64,000 nt of DNA, from contig CM043966.1 in the NCBI GenBank assembly GCA_014529385.2, positions 85,145,087 to 85,209,086 on the forward strand, written 5' to 3'. The DNA comes from Adiantum capillus-veneris (Eukaryota; Streptophyta; Polypodiopsida; Polypodiales; Pteridaceae). The position numbers and the translations under genes are program-made. The notes under the pieces are model-generated. The model was not told the origin of the DNA. It saw only the letters and a program-made list of their open reading frames with translations, and ran no database searches. This document shows positions 10,904 through 21,689 of the stretch, one piece after another; position 1 is the stretch's first letter, and every line of letters starts with the position of its first letter.

Positions 10904-11515
10904 TCAAGTATCCATTTTGAAGCTTGGGGCTGTCACACCTGGGTATTTCAAAGCATGAGGCAACAAAGCACATGACGTTAAGACCACAAAAGGTTTACTA
11001 ATAAGATAAGACTTCAGCCTCTTCGTAGCATAAACAAAATTCCACACCAATTTCTTCACTTCATGCCAAGATTGTTGTGCATTGGTCATTGTCTTGCTTA
11101 TATAGTAAACTGGCCTCATATAAGAGTGTTTCTTTCCTTTTTGCATTAACACCGCCCCAATAGCATGCTTTCCAACACTCAAGCTCAAATAGAATATTTC
11201 ATCCCAAGATGGAGGCATCATTGTCGGCAAAATAGAGAGCTTCTCTTTCACATTCTCAAAGGCTTCCTGCTCTTCTATCATCCACACAAAGCGGTCCTTT
11301 TGCATTGCCTTTTGCAAAGGATGCACAACTCTGCTAACATACAAAAAGACCTCGATAAATACCTGAGTTTTTGCACAAAGCTCATGAGTTCCTTTGTGTT
11401 CTTGGAGCTCTCCATCATGAGTAGGCATTCCACTTTAGAAGGGTCTGGAGTGATTCCATTTTCACTGATCTCATGTCCTAAGAGGATCACTCTGGCTCTC
11501 GCAATTTTACGTTAC
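10904..11515 (-). pseudogene. Reverse transcriptase end and first RNase H (minus element)
   Basis: The first frame (11490-11278) carries ILLGHEISENGITPDPSKVE and FVQKLRYLSR, the thumb/connection segment. After a frameshift, the frame ending at 10904 carries the original RNase H: FYLSLSVGKHAIGAVLMQ, then PVYYISKTM and KRLKSYLISKPFVVLT. The usual catalytic TDAS motif before the AIGAVL block is replaced by SVGKH. Loss of catalytic residues from this first RNase H is typical of dual RNase H elements, where a second domain is thought to take over. Confidence 0.8.
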
Positions 11516-11607
11516 CTTTTTTCAAAAAAATTGGACAAAGTCCAGGCTGGCAGCCCGCCCACGCGCGTGGGGAGTGTGAACAGGAGGGGGGATGGGATGT
11601 ACATGGG

Positions 11608-11862
11608 ATGTACAATTGTGGAGAATCTCGGCATGGGATGTACAATTGTCCTTGGCCCCGTGGGAAGCCACAGAGAAATACCTTGAATTACCCATTGGTG
11701 AATGCAGGTGATGGTCCCAATCAACAACCAAGGCTTTTGCAAAGGCCTAATGGTGGACCTGGTCTAGCAAGACCTCAGCCAAGAAGAGCAGAGACGATTC
11801 CACCTTTGTCGGATCCAAATGTGAATGATAGAAGTAACAAAATCAAAACAGGAAGACATTGA
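11608..11862 (+). pseudogene. Gag zinc-knuckle remnant
   Basis: Translation begins MYNCGESRHGMYNCP, a CCHC knuckle in which the first Cys is replaced by Met (expected CxxCxxxxHxxxxC). A Gln/Pro/Arg-rich tail follows. This is the expected position for the end of gag ahead of the protease. About 300 bp of stop-interrupted sequence separates it from the protease. Confidence 0.55.
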
Positions 11863-12157
11863 AGTAAATGGTATCAGGCGCGGGCATGGGAAAGGTAAGA
11901 AAAAGGAAGGAGTAGCTTCCCAAAGTGATCATGGATGAGGCAAAAAGGCAAAGGAGACCAAGGAAGTCAAGAGGATTCGACGTCGCATCAACCTTCACGA
12001 CTTTTGTCTTGGACATGGTATGTCTCCATACAACCTTGTGGAAGACATGAGAGGTGAGGGTTCTGACATCTCGTGGCCATAGTTTCGAGCATGATGTTCA
12101 CAAGTTAGGAGGGAGTTAACAAAGGCAATTAGCACTAGAAGAAAGACAAAAGAGAAT

Positions 12158-12472
12158 GTGCTTGTTGTAAAAATTTCACAAGCTGAAATGGATGAGGATA
12201 TTACACCTGTGCTATATTGTTACATCAAAGGGAATCTAGTTAGAAAGGGTCTAGTGGACGGAGGTACACAAATTTGCATCATGACCGAGCTTCTCATGCA
12301 AAGACTAGGCATGCACATCCATGAGATGCCTGAAATTAAGGTGAAAATGGAAAACAATAGCAAGGCTAGATGCCTAGGAATTTGTAAGAATGTTTCTGTG
12401 GAAAATTTTGGCATTAAGAAAGTTGTTGACTTCTACATTATGTCTATCAAGGGAAATGGTTATCCTAGGTAG
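12158..12472 (+). pseudogene. Aspartic protease domain fragment
   Basis: About 104 residues contain GLVDGGTQICIMTELLMQRL, the Asp-Gly-Gly form of the retropepsin active site common in plant Ty3 elements, and a downstream FGIKKVVDFYIM strand. The frame ends at 12472 and the next recognisable codons belong to the end of reverse transcriptase, so a large deletion follows. Retropepsins cut the Gag-Pol polyprotein. Confidence 0.75.
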
Positions 12473-12478
12473 ACTGTG

Positions 12479-13286
12479 GCTAAGGAGAATACGAGCTTCG
12501 CAGGCTTGAAGAGACTCTACGACATGGGAGGTGAGCTCAATCCTGAAAAATGTCACATAGGTGAGGATGAAGTCATTTTGCTTGGTCATAAGTTCTCCTA
12601 CAAGGACATTGAAGTGGATCCCTCCAAGGCAAAGGCTCTTAGTGAGTGACCATCTCCAAGATCTCTCAAGGAGGTCATTTCATTCATTCAAAAGTTGAAG
12701 TACATGTCACGCTTCATTCACTTAGCCTAAGAGTTACTTCACCCATTGCAAAAGTTGACACAACAGGTAGAGTTTGCATGGCCTCATGAGCTTGAAGAAC
12801 ATTTTTGTAACATCAAAGTCATTTTGTCAGAACTGCCAACACTCATGCCTTCTTGTTTGGATTACACATTCTTTGTTAGCTCTAGCGTTGGACAAAAAAC
12901 ATTTGGTGCAGTTTTGTTACAACAAGATCCCCACAACACTAGGATGAAACCCATCTACTTTGCTAGTAAGGTTATGAATGCTTTAGAGGAAGACTACACT
13001 GAAGAAAAACTCATTATGCTTGCTCTCATCTTTGCAGAGAGGAAATTTAGGTCATACTTGCTAGCAAAACCTTTTGTAATTCTCACTGCAAAAAAAATGT
13101 TTCCTTGGGTGTCATCTCAAAGACTCTTAGTGCTAGAATCTTAAAGTGGGTTTATGGAATTGCAAGAGTTTGAATGCTCTTTCAAGGTAGAAGATAGTGT
13201 GTGTGCACAGTTGGCAGGGATCCTCACTTATAGAGTGAATGAGAAGGAAATTAAAGTGCCTGAAGTAAAGACTCTATCATTGCCAC
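12479..13286 (+). pseudogene. Reverse transcriptase end and first RNase H (plus element)
   Basis: The frame reads GGELNPEKCHIGEDEVILLG and VISFIQKLKYMSRFIHLA with two in-frame stops, then (12746-13144) TFFVSSSVGQKTFGAVLLQQ, KPIYFASKVMNA and AERKFRSYLLAKPFVILT. The TDAS catalytic motif of RNase H is absent, as in the minus-strand element. The block up to 13286 (MELQEFECSFKVED) is the usual linker to the second RNase H, and the frame is then cut by TRIM copy 1. Confidence 0.8.
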
Positions 13287-13441
13287 TGTTGAGCTTATAT
13301 GTGAAGCTACTCAATATATAGATTACATATATAGCTTCTCTATATATAGCACCCAGGTCCCCTCTATATATACATCATCTCATGTGTGTCTTCTACACAA
13401 TTTGGGATTCTATTTCTGTGCTCTCTCTTTCTATTTCAACA
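13287..13441 (+). repeat. 5' LTR of TRIM copy 1
   Basis: Starts TGTTGAGCTTATATGTGAAG and ends CTATTTCAACA. It carries short TATATA-rich blocks that could serve as a promoter. Confidence 0.9.
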
Positions 13442-13453
13442 TGGTATCAGAGC
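13442..13453 (+). other. Primer-binding site, tRNA-iMet type
   Basis: TGGTATCAGAGC, the standard plant retroelement primer-binding site complementary to the 3' end of initiator tRNA-Met, begins at the first base after the LTR. Confidence 0.92.
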
Positions 13454-13511
13454 AGAACATTTTTGTTTTCGAGTTTTCTCCTGATACAAAACATTTTTGG
13501 AGATTCAACCC

Positions 13512-13836
13512 ACGCCGGCCACCGAAATCAATGTGATCTATAACTTTGCAGAAGAAACTTTTTTCAAATTCTGCACAGATTTCGCGTTATCGTTTTCAGA
13601 CTACGAACATGTTTGAAAAGCAACTTTTACTTTTTTCTTCAGATTTTCCTCCTAATTAAAAACTTGTTTGTAGAAACGGCCCATGCGAGCCATTGGAACC
13701 GATGTGGTCTGCAACTTTGCAAAAAAACCTTTTTCTAAATTCTGCACCGATTTTGAGTTATTGTTTCTAGGCTGCGAATATGTCTGAAAAGCAACTTTCA
13801 CTTTTTGCTTTTGATTTTTTTCCTAATTAAAAATTT
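13512..13836 (+). repeat. Two tandem copies of an approximately 171-bp unit inside TRIM copy 1
   Basis: Blocks containing ATGTGATCTATAACTTTGC and ATGTGGTCTGCAACTTTGC are about 171 bp apart, each followed by a CTTTTTTC...TCTGCAC...GAAAAGCAACTTT module. TRIM copy 2 carries a third, partial copy of the same unit (30120-30528). Confidence 0.8.
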
Positions 13837-14219
13837 ATCAATCATATATTTCTCTTCATCAATCATATATTGCTGATGTAACTTTGCTGCAGAAGACAAT
13901 TACAAATCGAATAAGTGTTATAGAAATTTGTTCTCAAAAATCTATACTAGATCTATTCTTTGATGTCTCATGTCCATACATCTGTTCTCAAAAGTCTATA
14001 CTATTCCAAGCTGTCTAACATGTTCTCAAAAATTTACTGATGATTTATTTTTGGATACCTATGTTTCCAGATATCAAATGTCTATAGATCTGTTCATGGA
14101 TGTCGTTCCGATTCAACCGACATACTGATGATCGTCCAAACGCGCTACTAATGGTATATGATCTTTTGTTATATGATATATTCGTTCATTGATTCTGGTA
14201 TAATTATTCTTCTAGAGAT

Positions 14220-14620
14220 ATAGTTCACATCGTCTCATTGATAATCTCTAGTTGATACCATAATGATTTTGATGGTACCATGATGATGTTTCGTTAGTAC
14301 CTTGGTCATGATGATGTTTCGTTAGTACCTTGGTCATGATGATTTTCGTTGATACCATGCTGATATTTCGTTAATACCATGGCTATTTTTGGTGATACCA
14401 TGATGATTATTTTGTTGATACAATGATTATTTTTTATGATACCATGATGATTATTTCATTGATACAATGATTATTTTTGGTGATACCATGATGATTATTT
14501 CATTGATACAATGATTATTCTTAGTGATACCATGATACTTTTTGTTGATACCATGATGATTTAGTCATTTTCATTGATACAATGATGATGTTTTGTTAAT
14601 AACATGATGATATTCATTGA
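14220..14620 (+). repeat. Degenerate GATACCATGATG tandem array in TRIM copy 1
   Basis: Variants of TTGATACCATGATGATT recur about every 30-45 bp. The inverse (ATCATGGTATCA) recurs in TRIM copy 2 at 29440-29710, so the array belongs to the element family. Confidence 0.85.
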
Positions 14621-14642
14621 TATCATTACGTTGATAAATATC

Positions 14643-14770
14643 GTTTTATGTACTATATACACATGTCATTTGCATCACGTAATCACGTATCTTATACTTT
14701 TATCACGTTTTATGTACTATATACACATGTCATTTGCATCACGTAATCACGTATCTTATACTTTTATGTT
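14643..14770 (+). repeat. 64-bp direct duplication in TRIM copy 1
   Basis: GTTTTATGTACTATATACAC begins at 14643 and again at 14707. TRIM copy 2 has this segment once (near 29345-29400), so the duplication arose after the copies separated or was lost in copy 2. Confidence 0.88.
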
Positions 14771-14973
14771 CATACTTTATGTACACATGTGTTTTTCGTG
14801 CGCATATATGTTGTCAAAAGAGTGGCATCACGAACCATCTCTTATGACATTGTGAATGTAATTATTTCACTAACTTTGCTAGAAATTTTCATGACTATGT
14901 TTCTTAAGTCTATGATCTATGTAGGATTGATCAAAGAATTGATTTCATGAAGACTTGGTGACAATAAAAGATT

Positions 14974-15070
14974 TATGAAGACATGTTTGGTGATATTGAT
15001 GACAACATGAAGACATGTTTGGTGATATTGATGACGACATGAAGACATGTTTGGTGATGCCATATTGATG
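14974..15070 (+). repeat. Three tandem copies of a 33-bp unit in TRIM copy 1
   Basis: The unit ATGAAGACATGTTTGGTGAT starts at 14974, 15007 and about 15039. It contains the AAC (15004-15006) that corresponds to the CACTA 2 target site in TRIM copy 2. Confidence 0.88.
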
Positions 15071-15357
15071 ACAAGCTACACAAAAGGTTCATGGAGACAC
15101 TTCTAATCACGAGCTATCGATAGCCTTTACACCTCTTTATTGAACTTTTGCATTTATTATTGTATTTGATAGGATAGGAGTGATGTAACTCCTCATAAAA
15201 TATTCATTGTAAAAGGAGTGATGTAGCTCCTCATGAATATTTGTACATTCAATGATTTTTATAATATAACGGTGGGTGTATATAGAGATGTGGGTTTTTC
15301 CCTTGATCCCCCAAGGGTTTTTTCATCCACATTTAGGGACCCTTATTTGAGTAGGGG

Positions 15358-15512
15358 TGTTAAGCTTATATGTGAAGCTACTCAATATATGTATTACATA
15401 TATAGCTTCTCTATATATAGCACACAAGTCCCCACAATATATACAACATCTCATGTGTGTATTCTACATAATTTGGGGTTCTATTTCTGTGCTCTCTCTT
15501 TCTATTTCAACA
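15358..15512 (+). repeat. 3' LTR of TRIM copy 1
   Basis: Starts TGTTAAGCTTATATGTGAAG and ends CTATTTCAACA, 155 bp, preceded by the purine tract GAGTAGGGG. Confidence 0.9.
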
Positions 15513-15517
15513 ACCAC

Positions 15518-15960
15518 CACCTAAAAGTATACCTAATACCTTCACTTTGTTCTTTGATGGAGCTTTTAGACAAGCCACAGGTAAAGCAGGGGAAGGGCTA
15601 GTGTTGCTCGATCCAAATGAAGAGCTGGTCCTAAAAGAGAAGGTTGATTTGGAGAGTTCTACTAGCAAAATTGAAACAGAGTATGGCATACTCCTCCATG
15701 GCTTGAAGATATGTGTAGGTCAAAAGATCCAATGTCTCATGCTAAAAGAAGATGCACTTCTTATTGTAAAGCAGATTCTAGGCATTTGGGCATGCAAGAA
15801 TGAAAGCCTAAGGTAAAAGGTTCAGGCCATCCGTAGGTTTTTTAATCAATTTGAAGAGGTGCAATTGTATCATATTCCTAGAAAAGAAAATGAGGATGCT
15901 AAGCTACTTGCACAACAAGCAGTTGCATGTGTTGAGAAGGAAGTGCAGGTCATCATGGTG
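15518..15960 (+). pseudogene. Second RNase H domain (plus element), after the TRIM insertion
   Basis: Resuming directly after TRIM copy 1, the frame encodes TLFFDGAFRQATGKAGEGLV, IETEYGILLHGLKICVG and LMLKEDALLIVKQI, aligning with the second RNase H of the minus element. The Asp, Glu and Asp active-site positions are present, but the fourth position reads NEDAKLLAQ, with Lys where Asp is expected. A stop interrupts the frame at 15814-15816. Confidence 0.8.
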
Positions 15961-16077
15961 GCAGCAATCATAAAGCAACCAAGGTACCAAGGAATGGAGT
16001 TGTTGGCTCCCATTGTTGGCTACATCTTGGAGGGCTAGTTTCCACAAGGTTTCACCAAGACTCAAAGGAGGAGGCTC

Positions 16078-17141
16078 ATGAGGAAGGCAAGCTCTTTCTT
16101 GTTCTTAGAAGGTGCCCTATATCAACGAGGAAAGAATCAGGTGTGTAGGAGAGTGCCTACAATTGCGGAGATTCCAGCCATCTTAAAAGGTTTGTATGAA
16201 GAGGTTTGTGGTGGTCATTTTGCACAAGAACTAACCGTGAAGAAAATTTTGCTTGCAGGGTGTTTGGCCAAGCTTACATGTCGATGTCTAACATTGGTGT
16301 AGAAGTTGTCACAATTGCCAGGTCAATGGAAATAGAAGGTTAGTGCATGGTCCACGACAATTGGTAGTTGCAAACAATCCTTACAAAAACTGGAGCAATA
16401 TTGATGCTATGGGTCCTCTACCTAGGACAAAGAACGATAGACTCTACATTTTCGTGGCTATAGACTACATGACTAGGTGGGTGGAAGCACAAAGTGTGGC
16501 AAGGATAAATGAAAGGACAATAAGCAAGTTTATCTACACTCATATTTGTTGCAGATTTGGCACACCTCTAGAGATTTTTTCTGATAATGGCCCAGGATTT
16601 AGGAAGGGTTTGTTGATAGCAGTATGTGAGAAGCTTCATTTTACATCGTCATAGCACACCTTGCTATCCCCAATCAAATGGGTTACTAGAGAAGGATAAT
16701 GGTGTCATTGCAGGGATCATTAGGAAGATAGTAAAGGACAAGAAAAATCTTTCGGACAAGTTCTTGGATGGTGCATTATGGGCATATCGTACTACTTACA
16801 AAGAAGCAACTGAGTTCACACCATTTCACCTCGTGTACGACCAAGAAGCATTGCAACCGATTGAGCTCAACATTCCAACCTTGCGGCTCAGAGGAAGAAC
16901 GGCACAAGATGGACAAGAAGCTTGGGTGGATGGGCTCCTCACTTTAGTGGAGCTGGAGTGGAAAAGGGAAGCTGCCTACAAGTGCTATAAGAAGAAAGCT
17001 ATGCAAGCCACCGAGAAGTTCAATGCCACATTAAAAGATAAGGGGATCAAAGAAGGAGATCTAGTGCTGAAGTATGATAATCGAGTCGACAATAGGTTAG
17101 ATGCCAAATTTGAAACTAGATGGGACATGAAAGCAAGATGA
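16078..17141 (+). pseudogene. Integrase (plus element), frameshifted
   Basis: The zinc module (CGGHFAQ, then WCRSCHNCQ in another frame) shows a frameshift near 16258. The core at 16343-16654 has NWSNIDAMGPLPRTKN, FVAIDYMTRWVEAQS and EIFSDNGPGF, with both Asp residues. The overlapping frame 16626-17141 continues with CYPQSNGLLEKDNG (Glu position), LDGALWAYRTTYKEA and the C-terminal helices, ending just before the GPF module. Two frameshifts at least make it inactive. Confidence 0.85.
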
Positions 17142-20042
17142 TATAGTGCAGGAAAAGAGAGAAAAGAAAGAGAAAGCACAAAGAGCTGGATACCCTGAAG
17201 AGGAGTTGGAGGGACCATGTGGAAGCCTAGATGGGAGAAGAGTGAATTTGGGGAGATTGGACATGGAGTAGTCACCTGCACGTGTACTGGAGAGGGAGAG
17301 ATGGATCTCATGGAGAGAGAGAAGGCTAATCAGTACAGATCCTAGACAAGAAAGAGGAAGATAGGGAAAGAGAGAGATAGAAACCCGTTTTAGAGAGAGA
17401 GTGTAAAAATAGAGTGAGGACATCCTCTTTGTCACCACAAGATGGTAGAGAATGTTGGGTTGGGGATAGTTATGGAGTGAGAGGGAGAAAAGGTGGTGGT
17501 GGAGAGATAAATGGGAAGGTAAAGCCTACATAAGTAGGGGCGAGAGAGAGAGAGAATGGAATTTGGGAGAGTAGATCTGCACTTTTCAACAGGTCAAGAA
17601 AGAGAAATAAAGAGGCTACTCAACTTTTGGGTGGAGGGAAGAGAGAAGAGAGCGATGGGATAATGGGAGGGAAAACCGTTTTAGATTTAAAAATTCAAAA
17701 GAGGAAACTTTTTGGTGGGAGAGTTACCTCTAGCCAAATCTAATAAATCTCCATCCTTTTTTGGGAGAAATATGCAAAAAAGATTTTTTAAAAATCCCCT
17801 CCAGCCTACTAGTCCACCACTCAAACCTTGCTTAGACTTAAACTAAATCCTTAAACTACCAAGATAAGTGTCCCTTCTATATCCCACTCTTCCCCTAATG
17901 TGAATGCACTTGTTTGTGTTCATGCTAAGGTGCTTATACAGATCATGAAGCTATGCAAGTTGACAATGTTGAAGCTAATGGGTCGTGGATGAAGTTGCTT
18001 TTGTATGGTGCTAGCTATTATCATTTTCCTCAAGATTTGGTGGCCACTCTTTCACTTACTTCTGGCTGAAAAGTTCATTCACATCCTGTTGCTGACTATG
18101 TTGATAATGTTACACCATTTTGTGCTAGAACACATTCTATGTTGGATGCTAGATTTGATGGCATTTCAAAGATATACTAGGAATCAATCTATCAAAGGGC
18201 AGTGAACATTGTTACATATAGCATAACGGATACACTCCATGCCATGACTTTGTGGCTATTTCCATTGGTGTTTGATAGCAAAGTAGTTGTGCAAGTCTTG
18301 AATTTTTTGCTTTTCACCTTGATTAAGGGGGAGTAGTTCTAGACAAGCTCATGAAAATTCAGATTTGATCAAGAAATGGGAGATCTTGTAGATGAAGAGA
18401 ATTATCCTTCTCAAAAAGGACATAGTTTGTTGGGAATAGTTGCATACATTCTGGCTTATTTGAATTAAACATGTATCTTAGGATGGAAAAGCAGTTTGAT
18501 CTTCAAAGAAGAACAATGTGGTGTAACTTTTCTTTTGTATCTAGTAAGTAGTGCATGTACTCACATTTCCCTTGTATATTCACACATTAAGGGGGAGAGT
18601 TGTGATGTGTAATGCTCATGTCCACCCATATTTGAAAGTGTGTGGATCCCCCAATAATACACAAACAAACACCACATAATGTTATTCAAATAGCTATAGC
18701 TAGGTTCTGTATAATTGATTATCCATAAAAGGTTTTATTCATGAATACTGGTTGTATTATATGTTTGGCCAAAATATTCAAGTGTACTATTTGTTGATGT
18801 GTAAGCTTTTTTTGAATTCTTGTATAACTACTTGCATTTCAATTGTATCGATCAATACGATTTTCAAATCCTCCCTTCTAGGCCAATAACATTGTGTGGC
18901 TCAAGTCCATTTTGTAAACGTTGCAAGGCCTTAAAGGATTAATCCTTGAGCTAGTGGCGGTCCTTACACTACTCACCCCTTTTGGAAGAGTTTTTTCCTA
19001 TAAAATAAAAGAAAGGAATCACTTCTATGAGGACATGTTTTTCCACATGGAATCTTCTTTAGGTCTATCTTTGCACTTCAAAATGCATGACTATTTGATT
19101 ATGTAATTGTCAATCATGAGAAAGTAGTATAAGTTTACGTTCACATTAGGAAAATTTTGAACTCATTTTTGGGCCTTTTAAGAGTGCCACATCATTAGAG
19201 TTGTACAAAAGAAAGCAACCCGGTAGACCCCTATAAATATTGCTTAGAACCCCATGATATGACCTATCATTGGAAAGTTCTTGAAAAATGGATTCTAAAG
19301 AGCCAAGGTCCAAAAATTTCGGATGACTTCTATGAAAGTTATGCCATTTGTTTTCAATCAGCCAGGTTTTGTTACCGTTACGGTAATCTAAAATCACCTT
19401 TTTCTAGATCTACATGAAGGCAATGTCCGATACATGCATGCTATATATCAATAGATAGCATTTGAAGAGTAGATTCTAAATATCCAACCTCCGACAAGTT
19501 TGGATCTTATTTGCAAAAAATTTACCGATTCCCACTTTTTGAAAGCTATGCCACATCAACAATTCTTACAAGGCCCATTTTTGAGTCCAAACTTTTCCTA
19601 GGATTTATCAAATTGATTGGCACATCATTGTCCAAATTATCTAAAGTGCCAAGTAGTTTTTATAAACAACTATCATGAAACACTAGGTGGGCACAAGAGT
19701 TAGGTGGAAGAGCTAACCTATAAGCAAACGGATACCGCTCATGCATGGGGCTAGAATTAAGGCATATTTGAACATTCAAGTAGAGGACTAGAAACTTCAT
19801 CGGTTTTCTAAACAATTAACTATCTTTGTTTTCCAAAGGCATACTCCTTGTACGTGTCTTGAGCTTTTCTAACATGAAGACAAGCTAAACATAACTCATC
19901 CATGTATTCTTAGAGAGAGTACTTGATTTTTTTATTTTTCATTAGCTATTCCCAATGTTATTGGTGATTGTGGTTGAGAGCCATACAAGCATGAATTGAG
20001 TAAATTTGGTAGACACATGCTTGGCACTTTTATAAGGAAACT
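17142..20042. other. Stretch without recognisable gene
   Basis: 17150-17700 is strongly purine-rich (GAGAGA and GGGAGAG runs). 18570-18600 shows AAGGGGGAGAG directly before TGTGATGTGTAATGC, which looks like a polypurine tract followed by an LTR start at 18601. I could not find the matching LTR end or second LTR. From 19140 to 20040 the sequence is AT-rich with no supported frame. A segment at 17846-17903 is related to the inverted repeat arms at 20043-20477. Confidence 0.45.
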
Positions 20043-20477
20043 CATTAGGGGAAGGATAGAGTGGAGGAGGGCCACTTATCTTGGCAAGGCCTAATTGGAA
20101 TGTTTAAGAAAGTGGCAAATGGCTACATGCCATGTGTACAAAAATGTTGGGTTTGTAAGAGGGGGTACTTGGTGTTCTTTTCCCTCCCAAAAAGGTGGGT
20201 GGTGGTATTTTCAATCGTCAAACCATCATAACTTTTTCATACATGTTTAGAATTTTGTGGAGAAGGTAGATCTTAAATCTACTCGGCAAGGGCTTTCCAT
20301 AGATATGTCATATGATATACTTTTTGTCTACCGATTTCAAATTTTATTTTCATTTGAATTTCAAATATGAAAATATGGCCGTTGGAATGTCCCTACATTA
20401 GCTTCTTAAGCAAAAATCCTTAATTCTTTAAACCACCAAGATAAGTGGCCCTCCTATAGTCCATCCTTCCCCTAATG
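20043..20477. repeat. Inverted-repeat-bounded segment (MITE-like)
   Basis: The left arm from 20043 (CATTAGGGGAAGGATAGAG ... GGGCCACTTATCTTGG) and the right arm ending at 20477 (CCAAGATAAGTGGCCC ... CCTTCCCCTAATG) are complementary over about 42-44 bp with a few mismatches. The 435-bp segment has no open frame. No convincing target duplication is visible. A third copy of the right-arm sequence lies at 17846-17903. Confidence 0.6.
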
Positions 20478-20493
20478 TAAGGATGGAAAAATA

Positions 20494-20646
20494 TGTTGAA
20501 ATAGAAAGAGAGCATAGAAATAGAACCCCAAAGTGTGTAGAATACACACATGAGACGATGTATATATAGAGGTGACCTGTGTGCTATATATAGAGAAGCT
20601 ATATATGTAATCTATATATTGAGTAGCTTCACATATAAGCTCAACA
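20494..20646 (-). repeat. 3' LTR of TRIM copy 2
   Basis: Inverse of the copy 1 LTR: begins TGTTGAAATAGAAAGAG and ends ATATAAGCTCAACA on the plus strand. It is followed by the inverse of the purine tract seen in copy 1 (here slightly altered). Confidence 0.9.
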
Positions 20647-20961
20647 CCGTCGCTCAAATAAGGGTCCCTAATTGTGGATGAAAAAACCCTTAGGGGATCA
20701 AGGGAAGAATCATAGCTCTATATACACCCATCCTGATATTATAAAAATCATTGAATGTACAAATGTTCATGAGGAGCTACATCACTTCTTTTACAATGAA
20801 TAGAGGAGTTATATCACTCCTATCCTATCAAATACAATAATGAATGCAAAGGTTCAATAAAGAGGCGTAAAGGCTATCGATAGCTCATGATCAGAAGTGT
20901 CTTCGTGAATCTTTTGTGTAGCTTGTCATCAATATGGCATCACCAAACATGTCTTCATGTT

Positions 20962-21100
20962 CACTACAAGAGGCTATTCATATTAGCGACGCTCACACAG
21001 CGACGCTCAAAAAAAAAAATCCCGCCGTCGCTATAAGCGTCGCTATGAGCGTCGCAAATTTCTTGTAAATTTGCGACGCTCATAGCGACGCCGGCTGGGC
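20962..21100. repeat. Left terminus and subterminal repeats of CACTA 2
   Basis: After CACTACAAGAGG come copies of AGCGACGCTC, CCGTCGCTATAAGCGTCGCT and TTGCGACGCTCATAGCGACG in both orientations. Such subterminal arrays bind the element's own proteins in characterised CACTA systems. Confidence 0.9.
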
Positions 21101-21180
21101 TAAAAAAATAACCGAGCGTGCCCAAAAACTCAGATCTGAGTTTTTCGGCGCCCTCAAGCAAGGAGCAGGTAACGCTCTCC

Positions 21181-21181
21181 C

Positions 21182-21230
<49 letters not shown>

Positions 21231-21393
21231 CTTCTCCACACACACACACACACACACACGAGGAGAGGAAGGAGAGCCAGGTATGCTCCTTCCCTCTCCT
21301 CATTCTCATGTTCCCTTCCCCTCTTTCTCTCTCCCTCTCTCTCTCTCTCACACACACATACACACACACACATACATACACACACATAGTGTT

Positions 21394-21433
<40 letters not shown>

Positions 21434-21660
21434 AACAAAAACAAAAACGCACACACACATACATAAACAAAGAATGCACACACACATTGAGAGAGAAAAA
21501 GAGAGAGAGAGCATGCATAAACAAAAAACGCACGCATTGAGAGAGGAAAAGAGAGAGAGAACATGCATAAACAAAAAACGCACACATTGAGAGAGGAAAA
21601 GAGAGAGAAAACATGCATACGATCCAAAAAAACGCACACACATTGAGAGAGAAAGAGAGA
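21181..21660. repeat. Microsatellite cluster with a 50-bp tandem unit
   Basis: This holds (CT)21 at 21185-21226, a CA run from about 21238, a GA run near 21398-21429, and a 50-bp unit (CATGCATAAACAAAAAACGC ... GAGAGAGGAAAAGAGAGAGA) with starts at about 21511, 21561 and 21611. Several long frames on both strands here are only translations of the repeats. Confidence 0.9.
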
Positions 21661-21689
21661 GAAACTAATTTAACGTTGTAGGAAACTAA

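Larger units (their letters stand above)
9065..11515 (-). mobile_element. Tat-lineage Ty3 retroelement, minus strand, pol remnant
   Basis: On the minus strand the order is reverse transcriptase end, first RNase H, second RNase H, integrase H2C2, integrase core and integrase C-terminal GPF module. A second RNase H between the first one and integrase is the known signature of plant Tat/Ogre-type (dual RNase H) elements. Gag, protease and most of the reverse transcriptase are missing upstream. At about 11515 the sequence changes abruptly to a plus-strand element. No LTRs are seen. Confidence 0.8.
13287..15512 (+). mobile_element. TRIM-like non-autonomous LTR retroelement, copy 1 (complete)
   Basis: Two 155-bp direct repeats (13287-13441 and 15358-15512), both with TGTT...AACA ends, flank 1.9 kb with no open frame of note. 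A primer-binding site for initiator tRNA-Met lies directly inside the 5' LTR, and a purine tract (GAGTAGGGG) ends against the 3' LTR. Flanking pentamers GCCAC (13282-13286) and ACCAC (15513-15517) match at 4 of 5, an aged target duplication. By eye the two LTRs differ at about 11 of 155 positions. It must rely on another element's enzymes. At 2.2 kb it is longer than classical TRIMs. Confidence 0.9.
11600..17141 (+). mobile_element. Tat-lineage Ty3 retroelement, plus strand, deleted and split by TRIM copy 1
   Basis: Plus-strand order: gag zinc-knuckle remnant (11608), protease (12158-12472), end of reverse transcriptase with first RNase H (12479-13286), second RNase H (15518-15960), integrase (16078-17141). 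Most of the reverse transcriptase is missing between 12472 and 12479. A 2.2 kb LTR element sits at 13287-15512 between the two RNase H domains. No LTR of this element itself is recognised. It lies head to head with the minus-strand Tat element. Confidence 0.8.

Noticed and set aside
21118-21643. Several long frames on both strands
   Set aside because: Translations of CT/CA/GA microsatellites and a 50-bp tandem repeat.
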